A stretch of DNA of 64,000 nt from Vespula vulgaris (lineage: Eukaryota > Arthropoda > Insecta > Hymenoptera > Vespidae): assembly GCF_905475345.1 (NCBI RefSeq), contig NC_066586.1, positions 8,716,400 through 8,780,399 of the forward strand, given 5' to 3'. Positions 1 to 14,700 of the stretch are shown one piece after another. The number at the start of each line of letters is the position of its first letter. Position 1 is the stretch's first letter. Made by a program: the position numbers and the translations under genes. Under the pieces are notes generated by a model. That model ran no database searches, had not been told where the DNA came from, and saw only the letters and a list, made by a program, of their open reading frames with translations.

Positions 1-210
1 ATGTATATATATCATATGGTACACTAAATTACTGTCGTAAAGAATCGATGGCGTCGCCCTTCGATGATGCTTTCCTTTCCGGCTGCGAACAGTTGCGAAT
101 ATCTTTTTAGTTTTTACTGTTTCCTTTTTTCTTCTTCTTTTCTTTTTTTTTGGTCTTTTTTGTATTGTACAGATTTGAAAGGAGAAAAGAACATTTACAA
201 CGATCGCTTA

Positions 211-258
211 GTATGTATGTATGTATGTATGTATGTATGTATGTATGTATGTATGTAT
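211..258. repeat. (GTAT)n microsatellite
   Basis: About twelve uninterrupted GTAT units. The same tetranucleotide forms the very long array near 59774-60022. Confidence 0.97.
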
Positions 259-2259
259 ATTATTTACGTACGCATATACGTTCGAAAATGTACGACTTAG
301 TTTTATGAATCGCTTCCTCGTCACCATGATCATTACGTCCGTGGAGACGGGAAGAGGAAGAGAAGCGTAAGTAGAAATAACGACTCTGCAAGAACTCGTT
401 TCAATTCCGGTACGCAGTTACGGCAATTCGAAGAGAATTTTCCCTTGGACGTGGAGCGAGTAATTATAACACCATTTTTTTCCACCGTGAAGATTAATAT
501 CTGTTGAGCGATACTCTAAGAAAAAAGAATAAAAGTTTTACACCGATGGAAAAATTTCTTTTCTTTTTTTTTCTTTTTCTTTTTTTGTGTATCATTTCGA
601 GCTGGATAAAATACTATTATATTTGTACGTTAATTCTACTTCATTTAAATTTTTAATAGCATCTTACTCAGTATAGTGAAAAAGTATGAAAAACATCGTG
701 AATCTGAATAAAAAAGAAAAAAGAAATATGTAAAGTACGACAAATAACATATATTGCTCGTACATTTATGCTGCTCTGCATCTTTTTTTTTTCTTCGACA
801 ATTACTCGCTCGGTACATCACGAAAGGAAATAGTTTTTGCTGTTTATTTTTTTATTTATTTCTCTTTACTGTTGTTATTGTACGTCGTAAAACGCGAGTC
901 AGTATTCCACTTTGAACACAATACGAGTCACGAGCTACATGACACGTGCTCGATACTTCGAATGACGTAAATGTTAGAACGTAAGATTCTCAGCGAAAAC
1001 GACGATGATCGACTACGTCATCTATTTTCGTTAAGAACATAAGACTCGCTTCGAATCATCCTCGACAAACTATAATCTGCGAGCATACAAGAAATGAAGC
1101 TCTAATCTCGAAATTTTCTTACTTGATCTCTTTCGATAAAAATCAAATTTATTTAAAGTGCTATATCAAAAGAAATAAAATGAAAAAGTCATTTTTAAGA
1201 AAATCATTTTTAAATTACAATTAATCCAAATATAAATTTTCTTTTATATCGAAAGAAGTCAAGTCAGACAATACGATCGTTAACGTAACTTGTTTACATT
1301 TTTTCACTAATCCTCGTGCGTCTAAGTTATTTCTTTTTTATTTTTTTTTTTTTTTATTTTTTTCTTTTTTTATTATTTTTTTGTATTTCTGCAGGCAGCA
1401 TCGTGGACGTAGAAGTCGAGAGTCTCGCCGTCCCTCCTTCGTACGCCATTTGATACGATTCTTAAGAGGTAGATAAATACGTAATTCCATTTGCCATTGC
1501 GATATGCTTCGCCTTTCTCTATTTTTTCCCCTAATCCTCATTCTAATAACGAAACTCTCCATTTTGCGAAGAGTTAAGCATTAGCATGATATTTGCTAAT
1601 AAATTAGTACATATGTACCTATTTACAACAGAAAACAAAGGAAATCGCTCTTTTCTATTCGCAGGCACACGTAAGTAAGTACTTGCTTGTCACGTTGTGA
1701 AAGCCGAAGAAATTGGAGAACTCAAGGTTACCCATGAACTAGATAATTGAACATTTTATGTAAGTCAGTTTATTCACCAAATACTTTTGTATTTGCTCGT
1801 TAAATGCACGAGCACCAAAGATACGGGAGAAAAAGAAGTTACATTCGAGACACCACTTTCTTCGATCAAATGAGTAAACGAACGATGCGAGGATGCTAAC
1901 TACGCGATCATATTCGTTCGTATTTCGAGTGCCTAATTTTTCAACGATCGTAACGAAACCTCCCCTCTTCGCGGTCAGTGTATACAACAGTCGATAAAAT
2001 AATTTCTTCGAAAGATGGAAGGATTCGTGACGTCGAGGCTCTCGCATATTGCCAACGATCATCTCCCCGAGCACCGATAAGAATTTTGACGATAAGATGA
2101 AGATAGTGAGATTTTAAATGAGAAGCAACGTCCATCGGAGCGCAAATTTTGCTCATACTTTTTTTGGTCGATCTATTTTGATAAGGACAAATCATTGCTC
2201 GACGTCTGCATACCGGCTAATGACCGCTTGTAAAAGAAAGAGAGATCAAAATCCGAGAG

Positions 2260-2266
<7 letters not shown>

Positions 2267-2306
<40 letters not shown>
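2267..2306. repeat. (GA)n microsatellite
   Basis: About twenty GA units preceded by an imperfect GA-rich lead-in. Nothing suggests coding use. Confidence 0.97.
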
Positions 2307-2310
<4 letters not shown>

Positions 2311-3114
2311 TCCTATTATTTTGAATTTTTTTGACCTTTTTTCATTTTTCTGTTTTTTTCTTTTTTCTTTAAACATCTTCAAGTTTCTTTCAACGCGCGA
2401 TCGCGGACTTACGAACGTTACGAAACGCGGGAACGAAGGTATATATACGTTGTACGTATTTATACATGTACTGGTATACGTCGGAACAAACACGATGATC
2501 AATAATCGCGAATAAATCTTGCAAACGAACTCTTCGACTTTCGAAAAACACGTACGAATATAAAGAAGTTCGATCGTGACACACGCAAACGCGTGAGACG
2601 AGAGTTTAGATCATAAAATAGAAAGAGAACGAGAGAGAAAGAGAGAGACAGAGATCTGTCCGAAAATCGTGTCGACGACAATACTCCTTCGATCTTTTGC
2701 AACGAGAGCGTTCTGTTTCGTTCGTTTGAGTCCAATTGTTATTTTTTTTATTCTTATCTAGAATACGGATAAAATCTTTCTATTTTATTATTTAGCTGGC
2801 AGCGAGGCATCGCTTACTTTATCTACGTGCGTCATTGTGCTAGTTTTTTTGTTCCTTTACATAACAATTTGAAGGAGACTCTCGAATGACCATGATCATA
2901 GGATCGATCATTGAATACCAATTCCGATAAAATATATCAGAATCGAGATTGAAATTAATCGGAAGGTTCGATAAGATCAATCCTACGATCGGAGCAAACC
3001 TTTGATCTATCTTCGATCCTCGTGTGACGTTCTCAGTGATCTCTGCAGCACGATCGAACGAACTCCGGAAGATTCTAATAAGATTAGATACGTTTCTTTA
3101 TCGCTTCCGTACCA

Positions 3115-6100
3115 TTATTGATGCGAATTCTCATCAGTTTCTTCCTGAGAAACGATACTCGATCGATTCGATCTCACGTCGAGATCCATGCCGAAAGGTT
3201 TCCCCGAGCCGAGGACCTGCTGACCAGCGACAGCTTGACCGGTAATTTGGTTGTCCTCAATGCTCAAGCTACATTCCAAGGAGCTGTCACTGAAAGTACA
3301 GAAACAGACTTCTACTCAACACTAGCGCCTTTCAAGATTATTCGACGAGAATGTGTATTATATTCGATCCATGATCGTACCCAGGTGCGTTTACCTGACG
3401 ATGCTGGCACGATCGACAGAGCTCGTGGTCGGCAGGATGCAATTCTCACCGTTGCATGCTCGTTCTCCGTTGCTACTACATGACGAAGTCCTCGTTGCTG
3501 TTGCCTCTCTGATCGAAGCTCTCCTCGACTCCTCGTGACACTCGCATCTACACTCTTCGGGTTGAACGTAGCTGTAACCGGTAGTCTTAACTTCGTCCTC
3601 GGTACGTGGAATCGTTTGAATTATTTTCGGTGCCTTCCTCTTCTCCGGGATCTCCTCGAAATTTATCCAATTGTTGGGTCTGGTTGGTGCTCTCGGTGGT
3701 AGAGGTGGTGGACTGGGCGACTTGCCAGCTGCTCTGTTACGACTACCATCCGTCACTTTACCCGCAAACTCGGAGAAAGTATTAGTAGCGTGTCTCTTTG
3801 GACTCTTCAGTTTAAAACTATCCTCACGAGGTAAGGATATCTTCATTCTTTCTACACGTCTTTCGTCTAGAGATGTCTGCATCACGAACTCGTCCAGTAG
3901 AGTTGGATTGATGGGCGTCGTTGAACGTGGCCTTTCGATTGGAATCGTTCTGAAATCGAAAGTAATCGTAAAATTTCACAAAGTATATCTTATTTATTTT
4001 ATAATATATATATATATATATACATTTTATTTTATAACATATATATATATATGTGCGTGTGTGTGTGAAAAACACTTAAAGGAGAGAGAGAGAGAAAGAG
4101 TAAGAGAGTAATTTCAATCTCATACCTCACTTCTTGAAGTCGTTGTTTCACAGGCAGAATCGGTACAGCTACGCTCTTTTCCAAAGGCAAGGTAGTCGGA
4201 ATGTATGGAAGATCTTCTTCAAAGCTTTCCTCGTTGAAAAGACCCTTCCGTTCATCGGGTAACTCCTCGGTAATTTTCTCAGCTTTATTACGAATGAACT
4301 CTATCTCGGAATCTCTCTCAGACTCTGAACTGTTATGATCAAGATCTGATATTATGCTAGACGTTTTTACTAGATCAGCTTCCGCCGTTTTAACCGATAA
4401 TCCATCGTCCAGAAAATCTGATTTTTTATACTCGTTGATAGCTTTCGTAGCAGGGACATCACTTCCTGCTATCTTTTTTTGCTGCGGGACAACTTCCTCT
4501 ATTCTTTCGGATGGTAACGGTTGCTGCTCTTCCTTACTTTTCTTCTTGATTTTTGGTGCATCAGGAGTTTTCTTCGCGATCGAATCTCTGGAAGAACTAC
4601 TGGACATTCGTTGCGTTCCAGAAGTCGGCCTGACTTCGCTCGACGGTGACGAAGATTTTGTTACCGCGTTCTCTACGCTCTTTACACTTTGTGTACCTAT
4701 TTTAGAATCTCTCGAGCCACTTGTCGATATTTGAGAATCTTTCGACGGACTACGTGGCATTTGATTCTCCCAGGAAGATCTCTTCGACGGTGTACTCTCT
4801 ATCCTTGCTTCTGTTCTCACCTCAGCGACCGGAGGACGATGATACTCTATAGAAACTTCCGTCATCATTATACCACCAGTACGAGGTTCAGAGTCGTATT
4901 CGTCCAATAATTTAGTCGGTGTTTCTAACGGTATCGAAACACTTTCGGATGGTAAAGCTTCCTCGTAGTTCCTGTCGTCCGCGTGAAGGCTGATGAAGAT
5001 CGAGTCATCCTTACGTCTTTCCTTTTCCGTATTGAAAGTAAATTCGACCTGGCCGATACTCTCCAATGACGGTTGATCAACATTACCGATGTCGCACTCG
5101 ATTCCACAGAAAGCAGCGATCGCCTCGTCGTAACTCTTCTTCCTCTCGCGTTTCTTAAAGAGACTCAAGGTCGAGGAGAAAACACTTTTGTTCTTCGAGT
5201 CCTTCTTCAAACTAGAACCCTTATCGACGGAGACTCTCTCGCGCGATTTCGATCTGCTCCTCAGGCTCTCCGTGGTGTCCTTTATCTTCGACGTTAAACT
5301 CCTTCGTGGCTTCGTACTGGGCGATGGTGATCCTGGGCTCAGTACACTGCCATCAGTCCTGGTCTTGAGGAACAGAGCATACTTTCCTTTAGGATCACTC
5401 CTTGACTAAAAGCGTTTCGCTTACCAGGCATAGGTAGACTACAATAGCTCGATAGTGACAAAGCGAAAGGTACTAAAAGCGTTAACTGTCTTTCTCTCTG
5501 TACGTGTGTGCGTGTGTATGTGTTCTTTTTTGTTTTTTTTTTGTTTTTGAAAGCTTTTGAAACATATCACTTTACCTTGAATAAAGAGGCAAAACTGCTT
5601 TTTCTTGATACAGAAGATGGACTAGGTGTCCGCGATCCCTCGAGATCAAACACCTTTTGATGTCTTGGTAATTTAGGACTACTGATTAAACTACTCGCCG
5701 TCGGTGTCGTTTGGACGATCTCTTTAAAATTCTGAGCTTTTTTTCGTTTGTCGTTAAAATCGAGGGTCGCGGGCTTTTGAACTTCTTGAGACTGGGTTTT
5801 CGCTGGCTGTTGTTGCGTTGATTCAGATGTTTTACGAATGATTGGTACCTGAAGAAATCACACAATAGGTTTCCCAAAAAATACTCTCACAATTATAAAA
5901 AATAATATAATTTCAACTTAAGCGTACCTCTATGTTAACCTTTTCTAAAAATCTCTTAGTAATTTCCACTTCTCTCTTAAAAATCTCTTTTCTTTCTTCA
6001 CGGCCACGTCTTCTTGGCTTATCCAAAGGATCTGGTTTCAAATTACCACCGACCATAGAAACTTTAATACTTTCTGGAATTAACGCTTTAGTGGTGTCAG

Positions 6101-7502
6101 CTTCGCGCTTCAACAGAATCTTTTCCAAGTCTTCGGTTTCCGGCTTCGATGGTTCGATCAAGTTATCAGCTAAAGTCGGCTTGCTGCCACAAAAGGACGT
6201 TTCCAATAGACATTTGTGCGGACTCGGTGACCTTGAATGATCGAGAAAAAGAAAATCTTCTTACCTTATTAATGATTATTAACAGATAGAACATTATTAT
6301 TTTAATTAGAAGAAAATAATGAAAACGATTTGTTCGTCGGTACTATTTAAAATATAAATGCTGATCTTAAATGAAACAGATTGAAAACTAACGAATCTAT
6401 ACCTCGAGGAAGTACCCGACACCACTGAGAGCTTTCCAGAAACACCAGATCCTTGACTTCCTACGGAAGACAATCTCGAAGTTCTACCACTGATGTTAAG
6501 GAGGATGATTTCGGAGCAATTACTGTCCTTCCGTTCCCTATCTTGCGTCTGCCTCGTTCCACCGCTATAATCCGATTGCGATCCATCTTCTCTTCGTTTT
6601 CTCGCCTTCTTCGATTCCCTTCTGAGATCTTGCTCGTGTATGGGATCCTGCAAGTCCAATTCCTCCGTTGACGATCTTAAATCCTGAGCATCTTCCTTGT
6701 AACCCAAGGTCAGCTTACTCCCTGGAGGAGGATCTCCACCTGAGCCGAAGTAAAGTTCTCATAAATTCATGATATCTTTAATAAATAAAATTCATTACTC
6801 TCGTGTTGCTCAACTCGTAATTATAATTCCATTAATCAGCGACACGAATTATTACTGGTAATATTTTAAAAAAGTAATATTACATAAAGGAAGCTTTCTC
6901 CCCGAGGAGACAGAGAAGATAAAGAAAGACAAATATAGCGAGAGGGAGAGATAAAGAAAGAGTTCTCTCTTCGGATCCAATAAAAAAAAGATTTATTTTT
7001 CATAAGAAAGAAAGATAGAGTAAGTATACCTGCGAGAAGCTCTCTTTCGGGTGACGATTCCCTGGAGTTGCTATCCTCATGGTGAGAGGAACTGCTCGCC
7101 CGGCTGATATCAATTCTTGGTGTACTGGGTGTCTTTAGCGAACTACCAGGCGTTGCCGGGGTGGCGACCTCGATGATGCCTGGCATTCGTGTCGTTGGTT
7201 CCCCCTGCATTCAAATTCGTAGACTGGTTTGTCGTTGGATCACAGTCTTGGAATTGAAGGTGTAGAACTTCGGGGTTCAGGCGCCTCCAAAGTTTAAGAG
7301 GAAGACGTGCGACACTCGGAGAGGGAACACACGCGCTCGATTCTCGTGAGCCGAGTGGGTCTCGGAGAGTCGATAAGAAGTAGGACTCAGGGAGGACTCA
7401 TGGGGGACTCACGTTTTCCACCTCGTCCGACAGGTCTTCGAAGGATGCTATTGGTGCTGGTCCAAGCTTCCTCTGACGAGCGCTCGGCAATCCTGATGCC
7501 AT
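3115..7502 (-). CDS. Large serine-rich, probably disordered protein (unrecognised), 8 coding exons
   Basis: Coding exons, in transcript order: 7502-7413, 7204-7030, 6739-6403, 6231-5928, 5848-5576, 5405-4126, 3949-3395 and 3289-3115. Each is bounded by AG and GT and phases match at every junction; 3189 nt gives 1062 aa plus stop. The first exon starts at 7528, just after an acceptor, so at least one noncoding exon lies upstream. The protein begins MASGLPSARQRKLGP and is rich in Ser, Thr, Pro, Glu and Lys throughout, with no membrane segment or enzyme motif, so it looks disordered. Recognisable pieces are a basic stretch near residues 270-302, the repeated motif SxxSLFK/FASLFK in exons 5 and 6, a proline-rich PPPLPPRAP segment near residue 900 that could bind SH3 domains, and a tight Cys/His cluster (C953, C955, C957, H958). 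If the exon 7 donor is not used, the frame runs into a stop two codons later, giving a shorter end. A scaffold or cytoskeletal adaptor is possible; no function is claimed. Confidence 0.82.
4003..4052. repeat. AT-rich microsatellite in intron
   Basis: Two (AT)n runs, about 4003-4022 and 4038-4052, followed by a GT run. They lie in the intron between exons 6 and 7 of the serine-rich gene. Confidence 0.9.
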
Positions 7503-7528
7503 ATTCGATAGCTCGGACCTCGGAGATA

Positions 7529-10500
7529 CTGGAAAGCCGATGAACAAAAAAGACGATTATAATTTTTCTTTATTTTCAATGACAAAAATTTCTACGATAT
7601 CTACGTATATAAATTAACTATGTCTACTTAACGAATGTATTGTTTTTAACGTGTTCTGAATACGTCGCTTAAATCTTCTAACATTACATATTACTTGCTC
7701 TCCGTTTTTCGATCGACATAGATATGTGAACGGTTTGTGAGTGGACTACTACATATTTGTGTTAACTAAAATCGATAGAGAAGCGATCGTTAAAGGTTCA
7801 AGCAGACATTCAGAAAAATAATTGTACATATATTGCGTTCTACTAACGATCTCCAATGATGGAAAATCGATGAACGTGACTATATGGGTATACTATATAA
7901 TATGTCAGCTATAATTACGAGTTACTATCCTACTACTCTCTTACTCTATTCGCACTCTATGCTAACAACGACTCCAACTAAGAGAACGTGCTACGTTGTC
8001 ATAACTTTTACCACAAAAATTCAAGGAATTTTCAACGTGGCTTTAAATCTCAAAACTCATTATAACTTTGTATTATATGAAATTACTGCTTTTTCCTTTT
8101 TAGGATCTATGGAAGCCATGGGTAAAGTCCATTTCACGGCGATCGTGAACGTGACTTAAAGTCTAAAGCTTGTCGCCACATCGCATAATCTAACTTTGTC
8201 ATCGACAATGACCGAGCTCTAACAGGCTAACAAAGCTTACCTTTTCGTAAGCCACGTTCACTAATTAATTTTCCGAACTTTCATTTTCCAATAGTAGCTA
8301 TGAAAAAGATTTGATATGATCGATAGCAAGTTGTTGATTCCGATCTCAAAAAAAATGTCTAAACGTGTAATTAGGACAGTTCGAAACGTAAAATTTTTGC
8401 ACGTATCGTATAATAGATCGAAAGTAATGTGAAACAACCGTGTCGAGTACCCATTAACGATGTATAATGCAAGCGTAGGAGTAAAAGGGCGCGTAAATGC
8501 ATTGAATAAGAAGGGTGTAAAATGACGGAGCAAATGAAGACACTTTGGACAAAGGCCGCTTGGAGAATGGTGTTAAGATCGTTCGAGAAAAATTATTTTT
8601 ATCTCTCCTAACTTTTCTATTTTAAATAATACTGAAGTCGCAAAATTTTGCCCTTTGCGTTCTTTAAAATATTTCGAACGTAAATGTATTTCAAATGAAA
8701 CTTTTCGAAAAAAATCGAACGGAATGATATTTCACTTTTTGAAAAGTACTATCGTTATATCAAATGTATTCTAATCGTCGCAACCGGAAATTAAGCTATT
8801 TTCATATGCAAAGATTTCTGCCATAGTTTAACAGATTTTCGTTTCGTCAAATATTAATCACGTTATATCACCAATGAAACGTAATTCGAGCGAACGAAAG
8901 ATCACACCTACACTCGCATCTTTAATAATCGCGAACGTTATCACGTACTACATTCACGTGTACGTGAAGAGACTGAATAATATTCTCGATAGATCTGCGC
9001 TAGCATTGCATTTGACATAACAGACGTTGAGATATCCGGTAACCTGGATTACGCACTTCAAATCAACGCGAATCTAAATGAAAATTCAATACTTCTTGTC
9101 GATTGATCCTTTCAATGTATCCACGTTGAAAATTCGATTACTGTGGAATTTGATTTTTTCGTTTTTTTGTTCAGATTTACGTCGACCTACTTCAAATGAA
9201 ATTATGTCAAATGGACGTACTAATATTTGGTTGTTCATGCAGATGATGCTAATTAATCGATTATATAGCTTCACCGATTAATTATTCAGAAAATTAAAAT
9301 TCATAGAATATTAACTCGCTTATCGCGAATTTGTCACGCTTAGATTTTGACCGAAAATAAAAATGAATATTTCATATTTTCGTAGATCTTTCTTCGAAGG
9401 TTTAGCCGATAAATGCCTTGCATTCTTAAGAGAGATAAAATCGTAGGCTTGTAATGCGAATCTCATTCTCCTCGTACTTAAACACTGAAATGAGATATTG
9501 CTCATGAAATCATAAGCCGAGCTTCTTTTTATTTCTCCCTTTAATATGATCAGAGAACGGATGAACTATTTTCTAGAAGGTCGACACACATCGAGCAATA
9601 TTCTCATCCATTTTTGTTCTCTCGATACCAAGAGAAAGAAGATTTCAGAAAGAATATAAGACCAAGCAAGAATAATGTAAGATTAATGTAGAAATAGGTG
9701 ATTGTTCCTTTAAAAACACTAAAAAAAGAAGAAGAAAAAAAATTCGTAGCAATATTCACATCGAAGAAAGAGAAAGAAAGAACTATTTCAAGTTAAGATT
9801 CCTTTCTTCCCAGAAAGAATACGTTCTTGTTTTCGTTTCTTTTTTCCTTTTTTTTGTTTTCTTTTTTTTCTTTTTAGTTTTGTTTTTCCCACTCGATCAT
9901 TGTTCACGAAACACAGAGAAACTAGAAAACATATATGTGCTAAAGACAGCGATGTCCCTTTATTTCTCACTTTTTTAATTTTATTAGGACAACGGAGAAA
10001 CTATAGTACACATATGTCCATACATACAATAGCATAGCATGCAATAGAGAAGAAAAGGTCGCGCCGAAGTACAAAAGCGCTGTTGTTGCGCTAACGGTGG
10101 TTAGTCCCATGAACAAGCCAGGTAAACCGTATCTGTCAGATAAATAGGTCGTCGAGCACGACTGCACCCTGGGAAAACGTTCCATCGCGCGAACGCACTT
10201 CTCACTAAGAATGATCTATTACGGAAAAGGATCTATCGTGTTAACGAAGCGAATCTTCTCTTTTACGAGCTAATTCTAACCCCGTATGGTCGACTCGTTC
10301 TTTGCTAAACGCACGAACCGCCATCTTGATCAATTAATAAACGAGACAAGTTTTTGTTTCAAACAATTTCTTTCATTTTGCTTTTTTATTTTAATCGTTA
10401 CATTTTTTCACTAATTATATGTGTGTGTGTATATATAAATATATAAATGAATAAATATACATATAAATAAATATATATATATATATATTATTGAAATCAG

Positions 10501-11667
10501 ATATATATAAGTAGATATATGTATATTCGAAACACTTAGTTAAACTTTATAATATTGCCTCTTTTTCTTTTAAATGATATTAAAAATATATAACGATCTT
10601 GAATAAAATCTGTTCCAAATAAAATTTGTATAATTTGAATGATTTTATCCAACGAATTCATAAGATATATCTCCATTATTTCAATATATAACTGTTACGA
10701 TCTTTCAATAAGAAACAGAGCCAAGGGATCTAACTTTAACATTACGCTCGATGATCGCAACAAATGAATCGTCCCCTTTAAATTATTCCAATCCCAATAA
10801 AGTTCCCTTTCGCGATCGGTGAATAACTAAAACGTCGTACAACGAAATAGCTCTCCTTCCTGTGGATATTCAAACAGGAATTTCCTGTTCCAAGACGGTT
10901 CTTGATCGCGTTATTACTTGGAAATAATTATCCTACTAAGGAAGACAGCTTGAAAATATCTTTCTACCGAAATCTATTCGTTGAAAGAGGAAAAAGTAAT
11001 AATGAAAAGAATATATCTATTTAAATACTTACTACGTTATTACGTTCATTTCGAATTTAACTTTGCAAGTCGCAAAAATAGAACGAAGAAACATAGACGA
11101 ATAGAAAAATGAAAGATAAATTAGGTAACAATTAGATAGTCCGTTAAAATTATATTAACGAACATTTTAACGTCGAGAAGAACGTTTACATCATCGACTT
11201 AATAATTAGCACAAGTGAATAAAAGTTTCTCTTTTCTTTTCCTTTTTTTTCTATCCTTCTTTTCTCTTCGTCGTGTGTATACGAATTAACCCCTATACCA
11301 CGTCGCAGAAATATCCCCTCGCAAATAAATCGATATTTACCATCTTTATCGGACATTTTTGAAGGGGCGAGAATGAAATCGAGATATTTTCCGTAAAAGA
11401 AAAAAAAGTGCTGGGAAAAACGTTGAACGTACCAATATACACACGAGAGGAATCTACATGTTTCAGAATAATCGGTATTTTTAGTTGTTTTTGCTAAATC
11501 ATAATATAACCAAATTCGAGTGTTTATTATTTATATTTATCGTGCTATCCTATATTATTTCTAATTTTCGTAGACCAAATTAAAAAAGAAAACAATGATG
11601 ATGATGATGATAATGATGATGATAAAATAAAATAACTATTCCTGGAAATAGCGCAAAACAAAGCGTC

Positions 11668-11720
<53 letters not shown>

Positions 11721-14700
11721 GGTGATTTATTTTTAACGAAAAATAAGAGTTTAAGTGGATCGATATCGATAGAATTTTAATTATACTCAGCGTGAGCCAC
11801 TTTAAAATCACAGCATTGTTGAAGTGAGCCCGAATCGACATTTAAAAATATACCGAAGAAGTGCGAAAGTGAATGATCTAAAAACGGAGATGAAAATACG
11901 CGTTTGCAATAATTCCTGCCATAAATCGCATCTACATAAGTTCTATCGCGAGAGAGGCTGACCTACATTTCACAAGGAAGACATGACATTGCTTGACACG
12001 ATTGAAAGGAAACTACATTTCTTTTTTAGATAGACAGATTCTTATTTATTGTTAACATCAATTTTGAGCTACAAGAAGATAAAATAAAATTAAAATAAAA
12101 GAAAAAGCAATAAAAAAAGGAAGAGAAGGAAAAGAAATTAATTATCAAGGTCGACAGTATCGTCCTTGAAGCTTTTGAAAGATGTGAACATTAAAAGAGG
12201 TCATAGGTGAGGTAGAGACTATAAAAGGATGAGTAAGTGGAGGGCTGAGAACGAATGCAGGACGTTCGACATTAAAATTGGCTTGTTTCGTGCTCTCAAC
12301 CGTTATGTTACGTTGGAACGTCAAATATTTGGACAGCAACAGGAACAAGAACAGGAACAAGTAACAGCAAAAATAACGAGAACGTGGTTTATGTACATGA
12401 TGAAACAGAAACAAAATTTTTTCAGCAAAAGAACCCCTATTGAAAGAGAAGGAAGAGAAGAATCAAGAGAGGTGAGATTAACAAAAAACAAATCACGAAT
12501 GCTAACTGCTCTGACTAGAATGAAAAAAGTCGAAAAATTCGACATACAAAAAATAAGCATCAACTGCAAAATTGAACGTCACTTCGACTGCCCCAGCGAA
12601 CGACCCGAGTTAAATTGGGAGATCGTTTCTTCTATATGATAAACCCGTGAATCGAAGACAACGTAGGTTATGCTCGTTTCAATAAAACCAAGGTGAAATC
12701 GAACGACGGTAGCTTGCTTTCTATCACACTCGACTGCGGTGATATGTACCTTGAACTTCTACGGAAACCAGGAAAATGTAAGAGAAAAATACAGAGAGAG
12801 AGAGAGAGAGAGAGAAAGAATAGCAATCAGAATAAAAAACCCGGGAATCTAAAAATAATTGAACACATTGGTAACGACGAGGATGACGACAACGGCGTGA
12901 GATCGTTATTAAGAGATTAATAATCAGCTCTCTAGCGCTGTCTCCGACGTTAAATGAGGTATAAGATCGGAGCCACGTTAAATGCTCCAACGGACAACAG
13001 GAGAATGCAAGTTAGTCTCTGTCGAGTGTAACGTAATCTCTTTGAACTTAGGAAGGGCTCGTGACACGAAAAAGCCCGTCGATAAACGTGCGTCTACCTT
13101 TTCAACCAGTGGCAACTATCTGCATATATATGTATCTATGTATACATATTTTCTCTTGTCTCTGTATTGTGTATATCAATAGGTACTTATCCGATTATTG
13201 ATAAAAGTTCGTCTCTATTTCGTCTCTCCATTCTTTTATCCATTTTGTCAGTATTAAGTACGAAAGCTAGTGGACTTCGATCATTCGACTGATATCCACA
13301 CATTGTCAATTTATATCGATTCCTAGAAATTCTCAGCAAAGATGATTATACGTGATACTTATGCGTCATATAATCGTTATATCATTCAAGTAGAGTTAAT
13401 GACCATCCAAGATGTCTATTTTGATACTTTTTATCACTGCGTAATTAAACGATCTTTTGAATTGAGAAACGGAAAGACATAAATCAATCGGGAAAATACG
13501 TGCTCGTCGATACATATATAATATATTCACTCGAGATACGAGAAATGAGTTTTAGAGATTCAACAAGTCGCGCGATGGGTTACGAAAGGCCGCGTTGAAT
13601 TCTACCAACACGTCCAAAGGGAAAAGCTACTTCCGCGATCAATGTCTCCTCAAAGAGGATCAAAAATGTTGACGTTGTCGACCGACGAAAATCGATATCA
13701 CATAAAGTAAAGTAAATGTTGTACGAATTAAGTAGGCTAAACTTCCTAGAAGCGAAAGTTGGCGAAACGAGTGCAGACGTCAAAGGCGAGTGATCGTACT
13801 AGTAATAGTAATAGTAATAGTAATAGTGGTAGTAGAGTTTATGGAATGATGCCAATATTCGAAAAGTTTTACGAAGAGTAAAGCTTTCGGCTAGATTTGC
13901 AAAAGAAAAGGTCAAACGAAACGTCTTTCCTCGGGAGGCGAAGCTTCTTGACAAAAATATTCAAGAGATCGATACTGCACATGCACATATGCATATATAC
14001 ATAAATATGAGCTTACACGTACTTACAAGGATCCATAAAATAAAATGAATTCTGTATACATCGAAAGAAAACTATCTCAAAAGTCGTATCGAAGTAAAAT
14101 ACAACCCGGAAAACGACAACAATTTTTCCTTGACACGATATTTGTACTCGATGCATCACGAAGTGCAGCACGGAGCTCGTACAACTCGATAGAGCCATTA
14201 ACAAATATGTCTCTGTCTCTGTGTCTCTCTTTCTCTGTCTCTCTCTCTCTCTCTCTTTCTTTTTCTCCATCGCCCCCTTCCTGTATCTATCGTTTTACGT
14301 GAAATCGATACATAAGACAGTTTTCGAACCAACCGAGTAAAAACTTTTTTTAAAGAAAAAGGAGGAAAAAGTTTTTCTTAAAACGTCGATAAAAGGTCTT
14401 TTTTTTATTTTATTTTTTTTATTTTTTTAAAGCAAAAGAAAAACCTTCAGCGATTTCTATCGCTTTTCAACGACATGAAAAATAAAGATCGTACGATATC
14501 AATCTCTTCGTTCTGTTATTAATAAACTGGACTCGGTCCGTGCTGAAAATTTGGATCGTCGGTTTATTTCTTCTCGATGACGATCAACTTACGCGATGCA
14601 GGAAGGATCTCTCCCAGACGCACTCCCAACGTCTCCCAAGCCGATGCGTTGTTAACTGCTACTAAAATAGAAATTGATTTTACTCGTATAACTCGCGAGA

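Larger units (their letters stand above)
1..3114. other. 3' flank / probable 3' UTR of the serine-rich protein gene
   Basis: No exon with supporting splice signals was found here. The stretch follows the stop codon of the minus-strand serine-rich gene, so at least its right-hand part is probably that gene's 3' UTR. It holds poly-T and poly-A runs, a GTAT microsatellite and a GA microsatellite. Open frames here are short and run through low-complexity sequence. Where the transcript ends cannot be fixed from sequence alone. Confidence 0.5.

Noticed and set aside
4354..4734. Plus-strand frames opposite the serine-rich gene
   Set aside because: They are antisense shadows of exon 6; the minus-strand model has matching splice phases across eight exons.
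12229..12639. 136-codon plus-strand frame with a QQQEQEQEQ stretch
   Set aside because: The middle is a short repeat, codon use looks random, the opposite strand is also open, and no family or splice context supports it.
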